A stretch of DNA of 64,000 nt, taken from an uncultured Cyclobacteriaceae bacterium (lineage in GTDB: Bacteria > Bacteroidota > Bacteroidia > Cytophagales > Cyclobacteriaceae). The stretch covers positions 1 to 64,000 of the forward strand of contig CANLOE010000007.1 of assembly GCA_947492745.1 (NCBI GenBank). The letters run 5' to 3'. Both the position numbers and the translations under genes were made by a program. The notes beneath the pieces are model-generated. The model did not search any database. It was given only the letters and a program-made list of their open reading frames with translations, and was not told the origin of the DNA. Each line of letters begins with the position of its first letter. Within the stretch, counting starts at the first letter, position 1. Positions 24,760-34,376 of this stretch are shown one piece after another.

Positions 24760-26466
24760 ATGATTTTTATTGTCCTCAATTGGGCTTATATCGGCCTCAC
24801 TTCTTTCTTGATGGGTTTTTTTATTGGCCAGGTCATCGAGAAGTTCCTAGGTATCAAACCAAACACCAATTTCACACTACTGTCCCTATTGGGGCTTGCT
24901 GTATTGGCCATTGTACTGGGACTGAGTTCACTGTTCATAAAAATATCCCTATTGGCCAATACTATGGTCATCGGAATGAGCATTCTTCCTTTGTTGTTTT
25001 TCCGCTCCGAGTTGAAAGCGCAGCTACACCTTTATTGGAGTACGGTAAAGGGTTCGCACATTCTTTTCAAACTGGTATTTTTCATTTCCTTTCTTATTGC
25101 TCTGGAAAAGAGCTTTATGGAAACATCACATTATGACGCCGGTCTCTATTACTTACAGACCATGAAATGGATGCAGTCCTATCCAGTAGTACCTGGACTG
25201 GCCAACCTACATACAAGACTGGGTTTCAATAGTAATTGGCATCTTTTGTCTGCCCTGTACGCCTATGATTTTGGGTCGGGCATACACTTCAATGAATTGA
25301 ACAGCTATCTCTACCTACTGATTTTGCTTTTTGCACTACAGTGTATTTTACGTCTTCAACAGGGAAAAGGGCGCGTCGTCGGTTTTTTCATGTGTTTTTT
25401 GATATTTGCGATGGCTCTCCCAGACCGTGATTTCATCACGCACCGTAGTTATATTCTATTGAACTCTACTACTGCTGATTTTCCTGCTGCGATGTTATTG
25501 GTCGTGATATTCATGCTTTTCCTACAAAGGACCGAAGAGAAGAGACAGGCTTTCAACACCTTACTGGTTTTTGCTTTCTCCAGTCTTGTCATCACCATAA
25601 AACTATCCACTGCTCCGATAATCCTTCTTCCACTTTCTTTGCTTTTTATTCAAAAAAAAATCTTTCAGCGGCCGTACTTATGGCTGAGCGTGATACTATC
25701 TCTTGGTATAGCCATTCCTTGGCTGGTTCGGAATACCATACTATCGGGCTATCTTGTGTTCCCCTTTTATCAATTGGACCTATTTTCATTTGATTGGGAA
25801 GTACCTAAGGATATAGCTAAAAACACTGGGGACCTGGTCACCGAATGGGCCATTGGTAATGTAGGTGTGGTTTTCGAAAGTTCATGGGACCGTACTCTAG
25901 CTTGGTATCATCGTTGGAAATTGGCCAATCTGGCACTAATTTGGGGAACATTGATCAATCTATTGGTCTTACTACCTCTGGGGGTTTATACTTTGATAAG
26001 AAAAAAAACAGATGTCATTAATTTGAACTTGATACTTGTCTATGTGACCGGTTTCGCAGGATTATTGTTTTGGGCCATTAAGGCTCCCGACATGCGCTTT
26101 GGCTACGGGTTTACGGTGAGTTTCAATCTCATCGCCCTTTCCGTACTCGTGCATTACTTTCTGAAAGATAAAAGCCTACATTATCATTCGCTTATTTTCC
26201 TGATTCTGTTATCCATCTTTAGTTTCACATTCAATTACGGCACTCTCAAGCAGGTCGGCAGAAAATTCTTTGTCGCCCCTCCCGCTGTAAGAAAAGTCTC
26301 TATGAGAACACACCGTACCTCATCAGGGAAGGTCATTTACAAACCTAAGAAAGGGAAAGACCAATGTTTCGGTCATGACCTGCCCTGCTCACCGGAATCC
26401 GAAATAGAACATGTCGAGTTTCGAGGGGAACTTCTTTCCGATGGGTTTATCTCCTTAATAAAATAA
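24760..26466 (+). CDS. LIC_10190-family polytopic membrane protein
   Basis: 568 residues, about 11-13 membrane helices, then a soluble C-terminal tail (about 505-568). The tail has the family-like pattern CFGHDLPCSPE, then LRGxxLSDGF-like FRGELLSDGFISL. A HYDAGLYYLQTMKWMQ segment after the first helices resembles the acidic first loop of GT-C glycosyltransferases. The family is common in Bacteroidota and Leptospira glycan clusters and has no proven function as far as I know. Possibly a polyprenyl-phosphate-sugar-dependent transferase. Followed after 6 bases by a GT2 gene of the DPM1 type that could make its lipid-linked donor. Confidence 0.75.
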   Translation: MIFIVLNWAYIGLTSFLMGFFIGQVIEKFLGIKPNTNFTLLSLLGLAVLAIVLGLSSLFIKISLLANTMVIGMSILPLLFFRSELKAQLHLYWSTVKGSHILFKLVFFISFLIALEKSFMETSHYDAGLYYLQTMKWMQSYPVVPGLANLHTRLGFNSNWHLLSALYAYDFGSGIHFNELNSYLYLLILLFALQCILRLQQGKGRVVGFFMCFLIFAMALPDRDFITHRSYILLNSTTADFPAAMLLVVIFMLFLQRTEEKRQAFNTLLVFAFSSLVITIKLSTAPIILLPLSLLFIQKKIFQRPYLWLSVILSLGIAIPWLVRNTILSGYLVFPFYQLDLFSFDWEVPKDIAKNTGDLVTEWAIGNVGVVFESSWDRTLAWYHRWKLANLALIWGTLINLLVLLPLGVYTLIRKKTDVINLNLILVYVTGFAGLLFWAIKAPDMRFGYGFTVSFNLIALSVLVHYFLKDKSLHYHSLIFLILLSIFSFTFNYGTLKQVGRKFFVAPPAVRKVSMRTHRTSSGKVIYKPKKGKDQCFGHDLPCSPESEIEHVEFRGELLSDGFISLIK

Positions 26467-26472
26467 TTATTT

Positions 26473-27198
26473 ATGACAATAAAAACATTATCCATTATTA
26501 TCCCCGCCTATAACGAAGGAGCTACCATTACCCGTATCCTTGAAAAAGTAAGGTCCGTAAAACTGGTCAGTGGTATTGAAAAAGAAGTCCTTATCATCGA
26601 TGACTTCTCTACGGACAATACTGCAGAGGTAGTCTTAAAGTACAAAGAAACGCATCCCGACCTGTCCATTTCATTTTTCAAGCATACTTTTAATCAGGGA
26701 AAAGGAGCTGCCCTAAGAACGGGCATCAGCAAAGCTACCGGTGATTATCTGATCATTCAAGATGCTGACCTGGAATACGACCCCAATGAATACAATATCT
26801 TACTACAGCCCGTCATCGATGGCTTCGCGGATGTTGTCTATGGATCGCGCTTTATGGGCGGTAACCCGCACCGTATCCTATTCTTTTGGCACTCTATTGG
26901 TAACAAGTTCCTGACCATGCTTTCCAACATGTTCACCAATCTCAACCTGACGGACATGGAGACCTGTTATAAGCTGTTCAATAGGGAGATGATTCAAAAT
27001 GTCGAGCTCAAAGAGAACCGATTTGGTTTTGAACCCGAAGTAACGGCAAAAGTAGCCCGCATACCCAAAGTAAGGATTTATGAAGTAGGGATCTCTTACT
27101 ATGGCAGAACCTATCTGGAAGGGAAAAAAATCAACTGGAAAGACGGTTTCAGAGCTATTTATTGTATTTTGAAATATAATCTGTTCCCTAAGGCTTAA
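26473..27198 (+). CDS. Glycosyltransferase family 2, polyprenyl-phosphate-mannose/glucose synthase type
   Basis: 241 residues. N-terminal LSIIIPAYNEGATI, then LIIDDFSTDNT, GKGAALRTGI and the DxD-like QDADLEYDP, which together mark the DPM1-like branch of GT2. FMGGNPHR and a later METCYKLF segment also fit. No membrane anchor is evident. Such enzymes transfer hexose from a nucleotide to polyprenyl phosphate at the cytoplasmic face. It begins 6 bases after the LIC_10190-like gene, so the pair is probably one transcription unit. Confidence 0.9.
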   Translation: MTIKTLSIIIPAYNEGATITRILEKVRSVKLVSGIEKEVLIIDDFSTDNTAEVVLKYKETHPDLSISFFKHTFNQGKGAALRTGISKATGDYLIIQDADLEYDPNEYNILLQPVIDGFADVVYGSRFMGGNPHRILFFWHSIGNKFLTMLSNMFTNLNLTDMETCYKLFNREMIQNVELKENRFGFEPEVTAKVARIPKVRIYEVGISYYGRTYLEGKKINWKDGFRAIYCILKYNLFPKA

Positions 27199-27264
27199 CT
27201 TTGGGCCGGTTTAGGTCGAATCGTTGATTCCACCTGTTGTATTGTCCATCATTGATGATTTATA

Positions 27265-28005
27265 TTGGAAACACGAAAGCTTATCAGTCTTGAGGTCAGT
27301 AAGATTTCATACCAAGATGCCCTTAAGGATATCATTGCCCTGTCCAAAAGGCATAGACCGGCCTATGCCTGTTTTGCGAATGCCCATATGATCATAGAGG
27401 CTTATGATCATCCGCAGTTTGGGGAATATGTCAACGCTGCGGACTACGTGTTTGCGGACGGCATGCCGCTCTGTAAGGGCATCGATTTTATCTACAATGA
27501 AAAACAGGAGCGTATAGCGGGCATGGACTTCATGCCCAGTGTCATTCAGCGCTGTCATGAGGAAAAGCTATCCATCGTTTTCTTTGGTTCTACTGAAGAG
27601 GTACTGGCCACTATAAAAAAACGTATGGACCACGAGTTTCCCGATGCGGTCATTACGACCCTGTCCCCTCCCTTCGGTAGTTTGGACAGCTATGGAGAGG
27701 CCTATATCGAGCAGATCAATGCGGCCAAACCCCATGTTGTATTCGTTGCACTGGGCTGCCCCAAGCAAGAAACCTGGATGGCACAACACTATCGAAAGAT
27801 CAATGCCGTCTGCATGGGGGTGGGGGCTGCCTTTCCGATTTTCGCCCAAACCCAAAGCAAAGCACCGGAGTGGATGCGCAAATCTTCGATGGAGTGGATG
27901 TACCGTTTGTGTCAGGAACCGGGCCGACTATGGAGACGGTATTGGTATACCAACACTAAGTTTTTGAAACTGCTCTTCCTACAAAAATCAAAAGGCAACG
28001 ATTAG
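27265..28005 (+). CDS. WecG/TagA/CpsF-family glycosyltransferase
   Basis: 246 residues from a TTG at 27265; no ATG or GTG fits as well, since the family's VSKISYQDAL segment begins only about ten residues later. Conserved features: CFANAHMI (36-43), the ADGMPL loop, FFGSTEE, and ALGCPKQETWM followed by GVGAAFP and APEWMRKSSMEWMYRL. The family transfers N-acetylmannosaminuronic acid or ManNAc to lipid-linked GlcNAc, which would fit the WecA-like transferase encoded at 31.2 kb. Within the polysaccharide cluster, 66 bases after the GT2 gene. Confidence 0.88.
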   Translation: METRKLISLEVSKISYQDALKDIIALSKRHRPAYACFANAHMIIEAYDHPQFGEYVNAADYVFADGMPLCKGIDFIYNEKQERIAGMDFMPSVIQRCHEEKLSIVFFGSTEEVLATIKKRMDHEFPDAVITTLSPPFGSLDSYGEAYIEQINAAKPHVVFVALGCPKQETWMAQHYRKINAVCMGVGAAFPIFAQTQSKAPEWMRKSSMEWMYRLCQEPGRLWRRYWYTNTKFLKLLFLQKSKGND

Positions 28006-28272
28006 GTTCCGATAGGCTGCTTTTTTGGCTTGGATTTTTTTTTGTTGGCGATTAGTGTATGTTTGCAATGTACCGGGTGCTATTTTGGAAGACTTACTTT
28101 AACGTTTCTCATTCACTTCACTTCCTATCCGTTTGTCGAGGTCCGTGGAGGAACAATACTCATATTCAGGCCACCTTGATGCCAATCAGAGAAAAGAGTC
28201 CAGCTCATTGAGAGGACCAACACCTAAAGGACTATAATTATTATCGTCCCAAAAGATTAGATATTCATTTTA

Positions 28273-29577
28273 ATGAAGGCTACACTGCAAGCATATACCA
28301 TAAAAAAACTCTCTCTTGAGGATTATCTATATTTTGTGATTTTACTTCTTGCGGCAGCAATACCGCTACCGATGATTTTCACAAATGTGCTGACAATGCT
28401 ACTATTGGTACTATGGGGAATCAAAATATTACAAAAACCAAAGACTGTTAATTTTTATAAAAATTCTTGGTTTTGGCTTTTTGCTTCGCTTTTTTTCTTA
28501 AGTATCATAGGGCTGCTGCATTCTGATGATATCGGCAAGGGCTTGTTCAATATAGAAAAGACACTGTCATTTCTGATTTTCCCATTGGTGTTTTTCGACC
28601 TGAATTTTCTTAGTGAAAAGATCCTTAAGAACACTATCGTTACTTTTGCCCTTTCTTTGACCTTGACCGCTATAGGAGCGTTGGCAGTAGCATTCACTGC
28701 TTATCACTATGGAGATGGCAAGACCCCTGCCTATGACCTGTTCTCCTACCACACCCTATCCGAAGGGGTCGGACTGCATGCGATGTATATGTCCTCCTAT
28801 GTATGTTTTGCCATTTTCGGCTTGGTATATTACATTTATTTTGATGGCTCTTTTTTACAGAATAGGCGTAAACTGGGTATGTTCTGGGTGTTCTTTTTGA
28901 GCACCTTTTTGATTTTGCTTTCAACACGCATCCTTTTACTGACCTTTTTCCTGCTTTCTTTTATATCCATCCTATTGTACATGAGTAAAGGAAAAGAGTA
29001 TATAAAATCTGGACTAAGTGTCATGGGACTGGGTCTATTCATGTTTATTCTTGTTTTTTTTTCCCCGCGTAACCGTGAAAGGATTCATGAAGCTATTGAT
29101 TTTTCCGATTCTATCGACCTGTCTTCCAAGAACTCTATGGATAAAACATGGGGAGGCAGGGCATTACGTATCGCTATTTGGCAGTGTGCCTGGGATATTA
29201 TTAAGGAAAAGCCGCTTATCGGTGTTGGTAATGGAGATGCGCAGGCAGCTTTACAACAAAGCTATAAAGATAACAACTTCGACTTTGCCGCCTACCACAA
29301 TTCCTACAATGCACACAGTCAATATGTGCAGCATACGGTTACCTTTGGTGTTTTCGGCCTACTTGTTCTACTCGCCAACTTATTGATTCCCTTTTGGGCT
29401 TCGCTAAGAGCAAAAAACATACTATACCTCTATTTCCTGAGTATTATAATGATAGGGGCGCTTACCGAGGTGATTCTAGCAAGAAACAAGGGCATTGTTT
29501 TCTACGCTTTTTTCATGGCTCTTCTGGGCAGTCATTTCCAGCTCAACATCCGGCCTTGGCTCAAGACCTTTCGCTGA
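28273..29577 (+). CDS. O-antigen ligase/polymerase-family membrane protein (Wzy_C)
   Basis: 434 residues with roughly ten membrane segments. The large periplasmic loop after the mid-protein helices contains RALRIAIWQCAWDIIKEKPLIGVGNGD, split here as RIAIWQCAWDIIKEKP and LIGVGNGD, followed by YHNSYNAHSQYVQ, strongly typical of WaaL/Wzy_C proteins. They join or polymerise lipid-linked glycans. With the protein at 20117 there are two such enzymes in the cluster; a polymerase plus a ligase is one reading, but which is which cannot be told from sequence alone. Confidence 0.85.
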   Translation: MKATLQAYTIKKLSLEDYLYFVILLLAAAIPLPMIFTNVLTMLLLVLWGIKILQKPKTVNFYKNSWFWLFASLFFLSIIGLLHSDDIGKGLFNIEKTLSFLIFPLVFFDLNFLSEKILKNTIVTFALSLTLTAIGALAVAFTAYHYGDGKTPAYDLFSYHTLSEGVGLHAMYMSSYVCFAIFGLVYYIYFDGSFLQNRRKLGMFWVFFLSTFLILLSTRILLLTFFLLSFISILLYMSKGKEYIKSGLSVMGLGLFMFILVFFSPRNRERIHEAIDFSDSIDLSSKNSMDKTWGGRALRIAIWQCAWDIIKEKPLIGVGNGDAQAALQQSYKDNNFDFAAYHNSYNAHSQYVQHTVTFGVFGLLVLLANLLIPFWASLRAKNILYLYFLSIIMIGALTEVILARNKGIVFYAFFMALLGSHFQLNIRPWLKTFR

Positions 29578-29654
29578 CCTTTGGAATATCGGTTATAGAA
29601 AAAAGCTAAAAGCTATTATATGGACAAAGTCTTTCTATAAGTATTTTTTGGTAT

Positions 29655-29662
29655 TAAATTTG
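29655..29662 (+). promoter_or_regulatory. Possible -7 box before the initiating transferase gene
   Basis: TAAATTTG matches the TAnnTTTG box, but no well-spaced TTG is visible. If used, the leader to the ATG at 29679 would be only about ten bases. Confidence 0.3.
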
Positions 29663-29678
29663 ACATCATTAGCCATTG

Positions 29679-31058
29679 ATGATGCGAGACAAGCCCACCA
29701 TATATATAAGGACACTATTGTTCCTGACAGACATTCTGCTCTTGAACTTTTCCATACTTTTATCCTATTATTTCAGGTTCGATTCTTTGGACGGGCTATA
29801 CGAGTCCAAGTACCTGATATTGGTCGCTTACCTAAATGTCGTCTGGGTTGTTTTAGTGCTGTTATATTCCCCTTACAAGATTTCCCGAAGTGAACCGTTG
29901 ACCAAGATTCTAAGGAAACATTTCACCCTTATCATCATACAACTATTACTGACCACTGCTTTTTTTGTGTTTCAGAAAACGACCTATTATTCTCGACTGC
30001 ACCTGTTGGGTTCTTACTTGACTTTTTCCACATTGGTCATGGTGTTTCGTTTAGTGTTCTTCATACTATTGGAAGCCTATCGCAAAAAAGGCTTCAACAT
30101 CAGGAATGTAGTTGTCATCGGCTACGGAGAACTATCCGAAGAACTGAACAGTTTTTTCATATCACATCCCGAGCAAGGTTATCGCATGCATGGTTTCTTC
30201 GACAAAAACCCCAATAGCAATGCATTGGGCACCTTTCCTGACATCATACCTTACTTGGACAAAAATGATATCGATGAGATTTACTGTTGCTTGCCCTATG
30301 TGAGGTATTCACTGATCAAAAAGCTCATCGATTTTGGAGAGGACAATCTTATTAAAGTAAAGTTGATCGCAGATTTTCGTGGCTTTTCTTTCAAAGGGCT
30401 TGAGCTGGAGCGTTATGACCATATCCCTGTATTGAACATCACCTCTATCCCATTGGACGATAAAAAGAACAGGATGGTAAAAAGAGGCTTCGATATTGCC
30501 TTCTCCTCTATGGTTATTTTCTTTGTACTTTCTTGGCTGCTGCCCCTGATTGCCCTATTGATCAAGCTGGATTCCAGAGGCCCAGTTTTTTTTCGTCAGA
30601 TCAGGGGAGGAAAGGACAACCGTCACTTTCAATGCCTGAAATTCCGAACGATGATCGTCAATAATGAAGCTGACTCGAAGCAGGCCACAAAAAATGACCC
30701 CCGTATTACCCGAGTTGGTGGCTTCTTAAGAAAAACCAGTCTGGACGAGGTCCCTCAGTTTATCAATGTACTACTAGGGCACATGTCCATCATCGGCCCC
30801 AGGCCACACCCGGTCAAACTCAATGAAGAATACTCTACACAGATATCAAAGTTCATGGCCAGACATTTTGTGAAACCCGGCATAACGGGTCTTGCTCAGG
30901 CCAAGGGGTATCGTGGCGAAACCTCTACGGTCATATCTATGAAGAACAGAGTGAAATTTGACCGATTCTACATTGAAAATTGGTCGTTATTTTTAGATAT
31001 CAAGATTATTTTTTTAACCATACTATCTTTGATAAAAGGTGATGAAAATGCATATTAG
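29679..31058 (+). CDS. Polyprenyl-phosphate hexose-1-phosphate transferase (WcaJ/WbaP type)
   Basis: 459 residues from the ATG at 29679 (a second ATG follows at once). Four N-terminal membrane helices (about 10-130), a CoA-binding-like middle domain (RNVVVIGYGELSEEL at about 147) and a C-terminal bacterial sugar transferase domain beginning VKRGFDIAFS. Catalytic-domain motifs present: KFRTM, RKTSLDEVPQF, MSIIGPRPH and KPGITGLAQAKGYRGET. It starts repeat-unit synthesis by moving a hexose phosphate onto undecaprenyl phosphate. An unrelated initiating enzyme of the WecA type follows at 31.2 kb. Confidence 0.92.
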   Translation: MMRDKPTIYIRTLLFLTDILLLNFSILLSYYFRFDSLDGLYESKYLILVAYLNVVWVVLVLLYSPYKISRSEPLTKILRKHFTLIIIQLLLTTAFFVFQKTTYYSRLHLLGSYLTFSTLVMVFRLVFFILLEAYRKKGFNIRNVVVIGYGELSEELNSFFISHPEQGYRMHGFFDKNPNSNALGTFPDIIPYLDKNDIDEIYCCLPYVRYSLIKKLIDFGEDNLIKVKLIADFRGFSFKGLELERYDHIPVLNITSIPLDDKKNRMVKRGFDIAFSSMVIFFVLSWLLPLIALLIKLDSRGPVFFRQIRGGKDNRHFQCLKFRTMIVNNEADSKQATKNDPRITRVGGFLRKTSLDEVPQFINVLLGHMSIIGPRPHPVKLNEEYSTQISKFMARHFVKPGITGLAQAKGYRGETSTVISMKNRVKFDRFYIENWSLFLDIKIIFLTILSLIKGDENAY

Positions 31059-31238
31059 CCCGCCCTTAATCAAAATAAACGTTAAATGTTGCCCATTCAG
31101 GTCTAATGGCCCTAAAAGTGAGTAATGAACCCAAAGGAATTTTAGTCAATAATCAGTATTCAACTAATTTACCTATCTATCAGTACTATTATCAAATACC
31201 TTATTTTCGGGACTGCTTTTTCTCTGTTCCTTTTTCCT

Positions 31239-32246
31239 GTGTTTATCAAAATACTTCAAAAGAGAAATATTCTGGAATCACCTAATGAAAGGAAAATCCA
31301 CAGTAAGCATACCCCATCCATGGGAGGTATCCCTATCGCCATGGGAATGGTCTTCTCCTTATTGATATGGTTGCCTCTGAAAGACTTTTCCGATCATAAG
31401 TATCTATTTGGAGCTTTGCTCATCATGTTCATTATCGGCCTCAGGGATGACCTCATTCCTTTAAAACCTATTTATAAGCTTTTTAGTCAGTTGGTACCTT
31501 CTTTGATGTTGGTGTTTCTGACAAAGCTTGAAATTCACTCCTTTTATGGGCTTATGGACGGGCTGGAATTCCCTTTGATCATCAAAGTGGGCGTGACCGT
31601 AGCTACTTTAGTGGTCATCACTAACTCACTCAACCTCATCGACGGTGTAGACGGCCTGGCAGGTACCATTAGTGTCATTGCGCTCAGTGCTTTTGGGACA
31701 TGGTTTATGTTATTGGAAGAATATGTGCTCGTTACCATTACTTTTTCACTGGTAGGGGCTCTTCTGGCTTTTCTATGGTACAATTGGGAACCGTCAAAAA
31801 TCTTTATGGGAGATACGGGGGCTTTGCTATTGGGCTTTTTTTTGGCCTATCTGGCCATCAGGTTCATCAACCTGAACGATAGCCTGCCCGATGCTAATAC
31901 ATTCAAGTTCCAGAACTCTATCGCTACAGCTTTTTGCATACTGATCATTCCCCTCTTCGACACATTGAGGGTGTTCATTATCCGCTTGCTCCAAAAGAGA
32001 TCTCCTTTTTCTCCGGACAATAACCACATGCACCATTTACTGATACGGTTAGGCCTAAATCATTCGAAAACGGTATCGGTACTTGCGCTGATCAATTTAT
32101 TTTACATCTTATTGGCCATATCGATAAAAGACATCAAGGAATCCTTAGCGCTCTTATTGGTACTGGGGATGTCTTTGATCATCAGTTTCATATTTTATCT
32201 TACCGCTAAAGATACACCACAGTTGCCCGGAAACGGTCGAGTCTGA
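31239..32246 (+). CDS. WecA/MraY-family glycosyl-1-phosphate transferase
   Basis: 335 residues from a GTG at 31239, but this start cuts off most of the expected first membrane helix. The frame is open upstream to 31146 and encodes hydrophobic residues (ending AFSLFLFPV), with no ATG, GTG or TTG there. Motifs of the family follow: PNERKIHSK, MGGI, GLRDDLIPL, NSLNLIDGVDGLAG, FMGDTGALLLG and the HMHHLL histidine motif. The reaction moves GlcNAc-1-P or a related sugar onto undecaprenyl phosphate. The real start may use an unusual codon such as ATT. Last gene of the cluster. Confidence 0.88.
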   Translation: MFIKILQKRNILESPNERKIHSKHTPSMGGIPIAMGMVFSLLIWLPLKDFSDHKYLFGALLIMFIIGLRDDLIPLKPIYKLFSQLVPSLMLVFLTKLEIHSFYGLMDGLEFPLIIKVGVTVATLVVITNSLNLIDGVDGLAGTISVIALSAFGTWFMLLEEYVLVTITFSLVGALLAFLWYNWEPSKIFMGDTGALLLGFFLAYLAIRFINLNDSLPDANTFKFQNSIATAFCILIIPLFDTLRVFIIRLLQKRSPFSPDNNHMHHLLIRLGLNHSKTVSVLALINLFYILLAISIKDIKESLALLLVLGMSLIISFIFYLTAKDTPQLPGNGRV

Positions 32247-32478
32247 TGACGGAAAGAAGTCCGACACATATTGCCAAGGACTGATTTGATACTATACTCA
32301 AATTCTGCCAACATTTATGTTCGCATAGGGTCAAAGAAAATACCATGAAGACATTATCAGCGAAAAGTTCCAGCCCTTTGAAATCCTGTTTTCCGGAAAT
32401 ATCACTGATATTGAGTTCCAAGGAACCGGCGTACCGTACGGAAGATCAACAAGCATATGTAAAAATCAGACGAATACA

Positions 32479-32641
32479 TTTTACACAAAATTGGGTTTCA
32501 AATGTCGTATAAGATTCCTCGGGTCATTTTTTTTCAATCAAGGCGAAAACCGCAGGGATAGCAGCGCTATCCCGAGGATTGTCAGCGCAGAGTGAAGCAA
32601 AATGAACAGGAGGATAGGTGATTTTAAAAGCTAAGTTTGTA
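32479..32641 (-). repeat. R2 element copy C
   Basis: Inverted match to 9691-9860. The central hairpin GGGATAGC-AGC-GCTATCCC and the flanking AATGTCGTATAAGATT and GAGTGAAGCAAAATGAACAG blocks are conserved. Joined directly to R1 copy C. Confidence 0.75.
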
Positions 32642-32766
32642 TTAAACCCGGATTATGCGTTGGAACTTCGTAACGAGGGTTTAAATGTCAATAAAACTTA
32701 GTGCAACGACCGGTTTGCAGCTATTTAGATCCGCAGTAGATTTTCCAATGCATAATCCGGGTTAAA
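32642..32766 (-). repeat. R1 element copy C, internally deleted
   Basis: 125 bases. Ends TTAAACCCGGATTATGCGTT and the complement of TTTAACCCGGATTATGCATT form near-perfect terminal inverted repeats. It lacks about 50 internal bases present in copies A and B, including the GAATTCACC/hairpin box. Ends 18 bases from the cysQ stop. Confidence 0.8.
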
Positions 32767-32783
32767 GCAGCCTCTAGACCGCA

Positions 32784-33542
32784 TCAAAAGCCCAAGCAAA
32801 GAAAACTACCATTGAGCAGGTTTTCTTTGTTATATAGAAACGGTTCGGGCCCTTGCCCAATAAGTACCTTGCCTCCAGCTGCCTCTAACACGGCCTGCCC
32901 TGCTCCCGTGTCCCACTCCATAGTAGGCCCGTGGCGATAGTAGATATCGGCCTTACCCTCTGCTACCATACAGAACTTCAAGGAGCTACCTACTGAAATG
33001 CTTTCTCCGGCATCGTACTTTTCCAATACGGTTTCTTCTTCCGGTGATGCATGGGATTTACTCCTTACGGCTATGCGCTGTTTCTCTTTGCCATTGACGG
33101 TAATCTGTTCGGGTGCAGCACTGCCTTCTTGTTTAAAGGCCCCTCCTTCCTTGGTCCCATAATAGGTCACATCTTTTACCGGAACATAGATAAATCCCGC
33201 CACTGCCTTTCGGTCGTCTATCAGGGCGATGTTTACCGTAAACTCTCCGTTCCGGTTAATGAACTCCTTGGTACCATCCAATGGGTCTACCAACCAGTAC
33301 TTGGCATAGTTTTTCCTGATATCAAAATCGATACTTTCCCCCTCTTCCGAGATAATGGGAATGTCAGGGTACATTGATTTCAAACCCTCTTCGATGACCT
33401 GATGCGAGGCCTTATCAGCCAGTGTTAGCGGAGAGTTATCATCTTTGTAATCGACGACGTCTGCATGTTGAGGATTATTGTAAATATCCAATATAGCTTG
33501 TCCAGCTTTCTTGGACAAAGCATTTAATGCTGATATATCCAT
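32784..33542 (-). CDS. cysQ: 3'(2'),5'-bisphosphate nucleotidase CysQ
   Basis: 252 residues. Metal-binding signature of the inositol monophosphatase superfamily: SEEGE (65-69), DPLDGTKEF (86-94) and WDTGAGQAV near 210. CysQ hydrolyses 3'-phosphoadenosine 5'-phosphate and PAPS, removing the by-product of sulfate transfer. It is divergent from cysC, which starts 208 bases away, and next to the end of the polysaccharide cluster, which supports a role in PAPS-dependent sulfation or in sulfate assimilation. Confidence 0.93.
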   Translation of the reverse strand: MDISALNALSKKAGQAILDIYNNPQHADVVDYKDDNSPLTLADKASHQVIEEGLKSMYPDIPIISEEGESIDFDIRKNYAKYWLVDPLDGTKEFINRNGEFTVNIALIDDRKAVAGFIYVPVKDVTYYGTKEGGAFKQEGSAAPEQITVNGKEKQRIAVRSKSHASPEEETVLEKYDAGESISVGSSLKFCMVAEGKADIYYRHGPTMEWDTGAGQAVLEAAGGKVLIGQGPEPFLYNKENLLNGSFLCLGF

Positions 33543-33722
33543 TTTTTATTCTTTTCTTTGGTACTTATTGAGTCAGTAAAGCTAGAAATAATAGCTCAAC
33601 TTGTACAAACATTTTTTGAGTACTTAAATATCTTTTTCCCTACAATTGATTATCTATATATTATAATTGGGTGGAAAATGTATAAATGGGCCTTAGGATT
33701 TAATAATTATATATAATAGTCG

Positions 33723-33730
33723 TATTTTTG
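33723..33730 (+). promoter_or_regulatory. -7 box of the cysC promoter
   Basis: TATTTTTG fits TAnnTTTG; the region upstream is very A+T-rich and lacks a well-placed TTG. It lies 21 bases before the cysC start codon. Confidence 0.4.
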
Positions 33731-33750
33731 CATCTTAATTTGATACATCA

Positions 33751-34350
33751 GTGGAAAATATACATCCGATATTCGATAGAATACTTCAAACCGACCAGAA
33801 AGAGTCCTTAGTGAAACAGCGCAGCTTGGTCATATGGATGGTCGGTCTGTCCGGTTCAGGAAAAAGTACTTTGGCGCGCGCCCTTGAAAACGCCCTTTAC
33901 GAACGGGGTTTTTATACCATGCTATTGGATGGTGATAATCTGAGAACGGGTGTCAACAACAATCTGGGCTTTTCGGAAGAAGACCGAAAGGAAAATATCC
34001 GGCGCGCAGCAGAAGTATCCAAATTGTTCTCTACCAACGGTACGGTGACCATATGTTCGCTGATCAGTCCCACGAAAGCAATACGGAACATGGCCAAGGG
34101 CATCATTGGTGATAGATACTGCGAAGTGTTCATCAACTGTCCTATCGAAGTCTGCGAGACGAGAGATGTCAAGGGCCTCTATGCCAAGGCCAGAAAAGGA
34201 GAGATAAAGGATTTCACGGGTATCAACTCACCCTTCGAAGCACCTCAAGAGGCAGATATCGAAGTCCGTACGGACCTGAATACCGAAGAAGCTTGCTTAG
34301 AGCAATTACTCGATAAGATAGTTCCAAGAATAAAATTTGATTTAAAATAG
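33751..34350 (+). CDS. cysC: Adenylylsulfate kinase CysC
   Basis: 199 residues from a GTG at 33751. Walker A GLSGSGKST (32-40), the APS-binding LDGDNLRTGVNNNLGF segment and FINCPIEVCETRDVKGLYAKA identify APS kinase, which phosphorylates APS to PAPS. The length is that of the stand-alone enzyme. The cysD start follows 26 bases later, so cysC-cysD(-cysN) is probably one unit. A PAPS-making enzyme with CysQ, but no PAPS reductase in the window, leans toward sulfation of a product. Confidence 0.95.
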   Translation: MENIHPIFDRILQTDQKESLVKQRSLVIWMVGLSGSGKSTLARALENALYERGFYTMLLDGDNLRTGVNNNLGFSEEDRKENIRRAAEVSKLFSTNGTVTICSLISPTKAIRNMAKGIIGDRYCEVFINCPIEVCETRDVKGLYAKARKGEIKDFTGINSPFEAPQEADIEVRTDLNTEEACLEQLLDKIVPRIKFDLK

Positions 34351-34376
34351 ACGGGAAACCGTCCAAATAGTTGTCT

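Larger units (their letters stand above)
32247..32783. other. Convergent intergenic gap with R2 and R1 copies
   Basis: 537 bases between the WecA-like gene and cysQ. The first 230 bases show no gene. From 32479 on it consists of R2 copy C followed by R1 copy C, both inverted relative to the copies at 9.5-9.9 kb. Confidence 0.6.
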
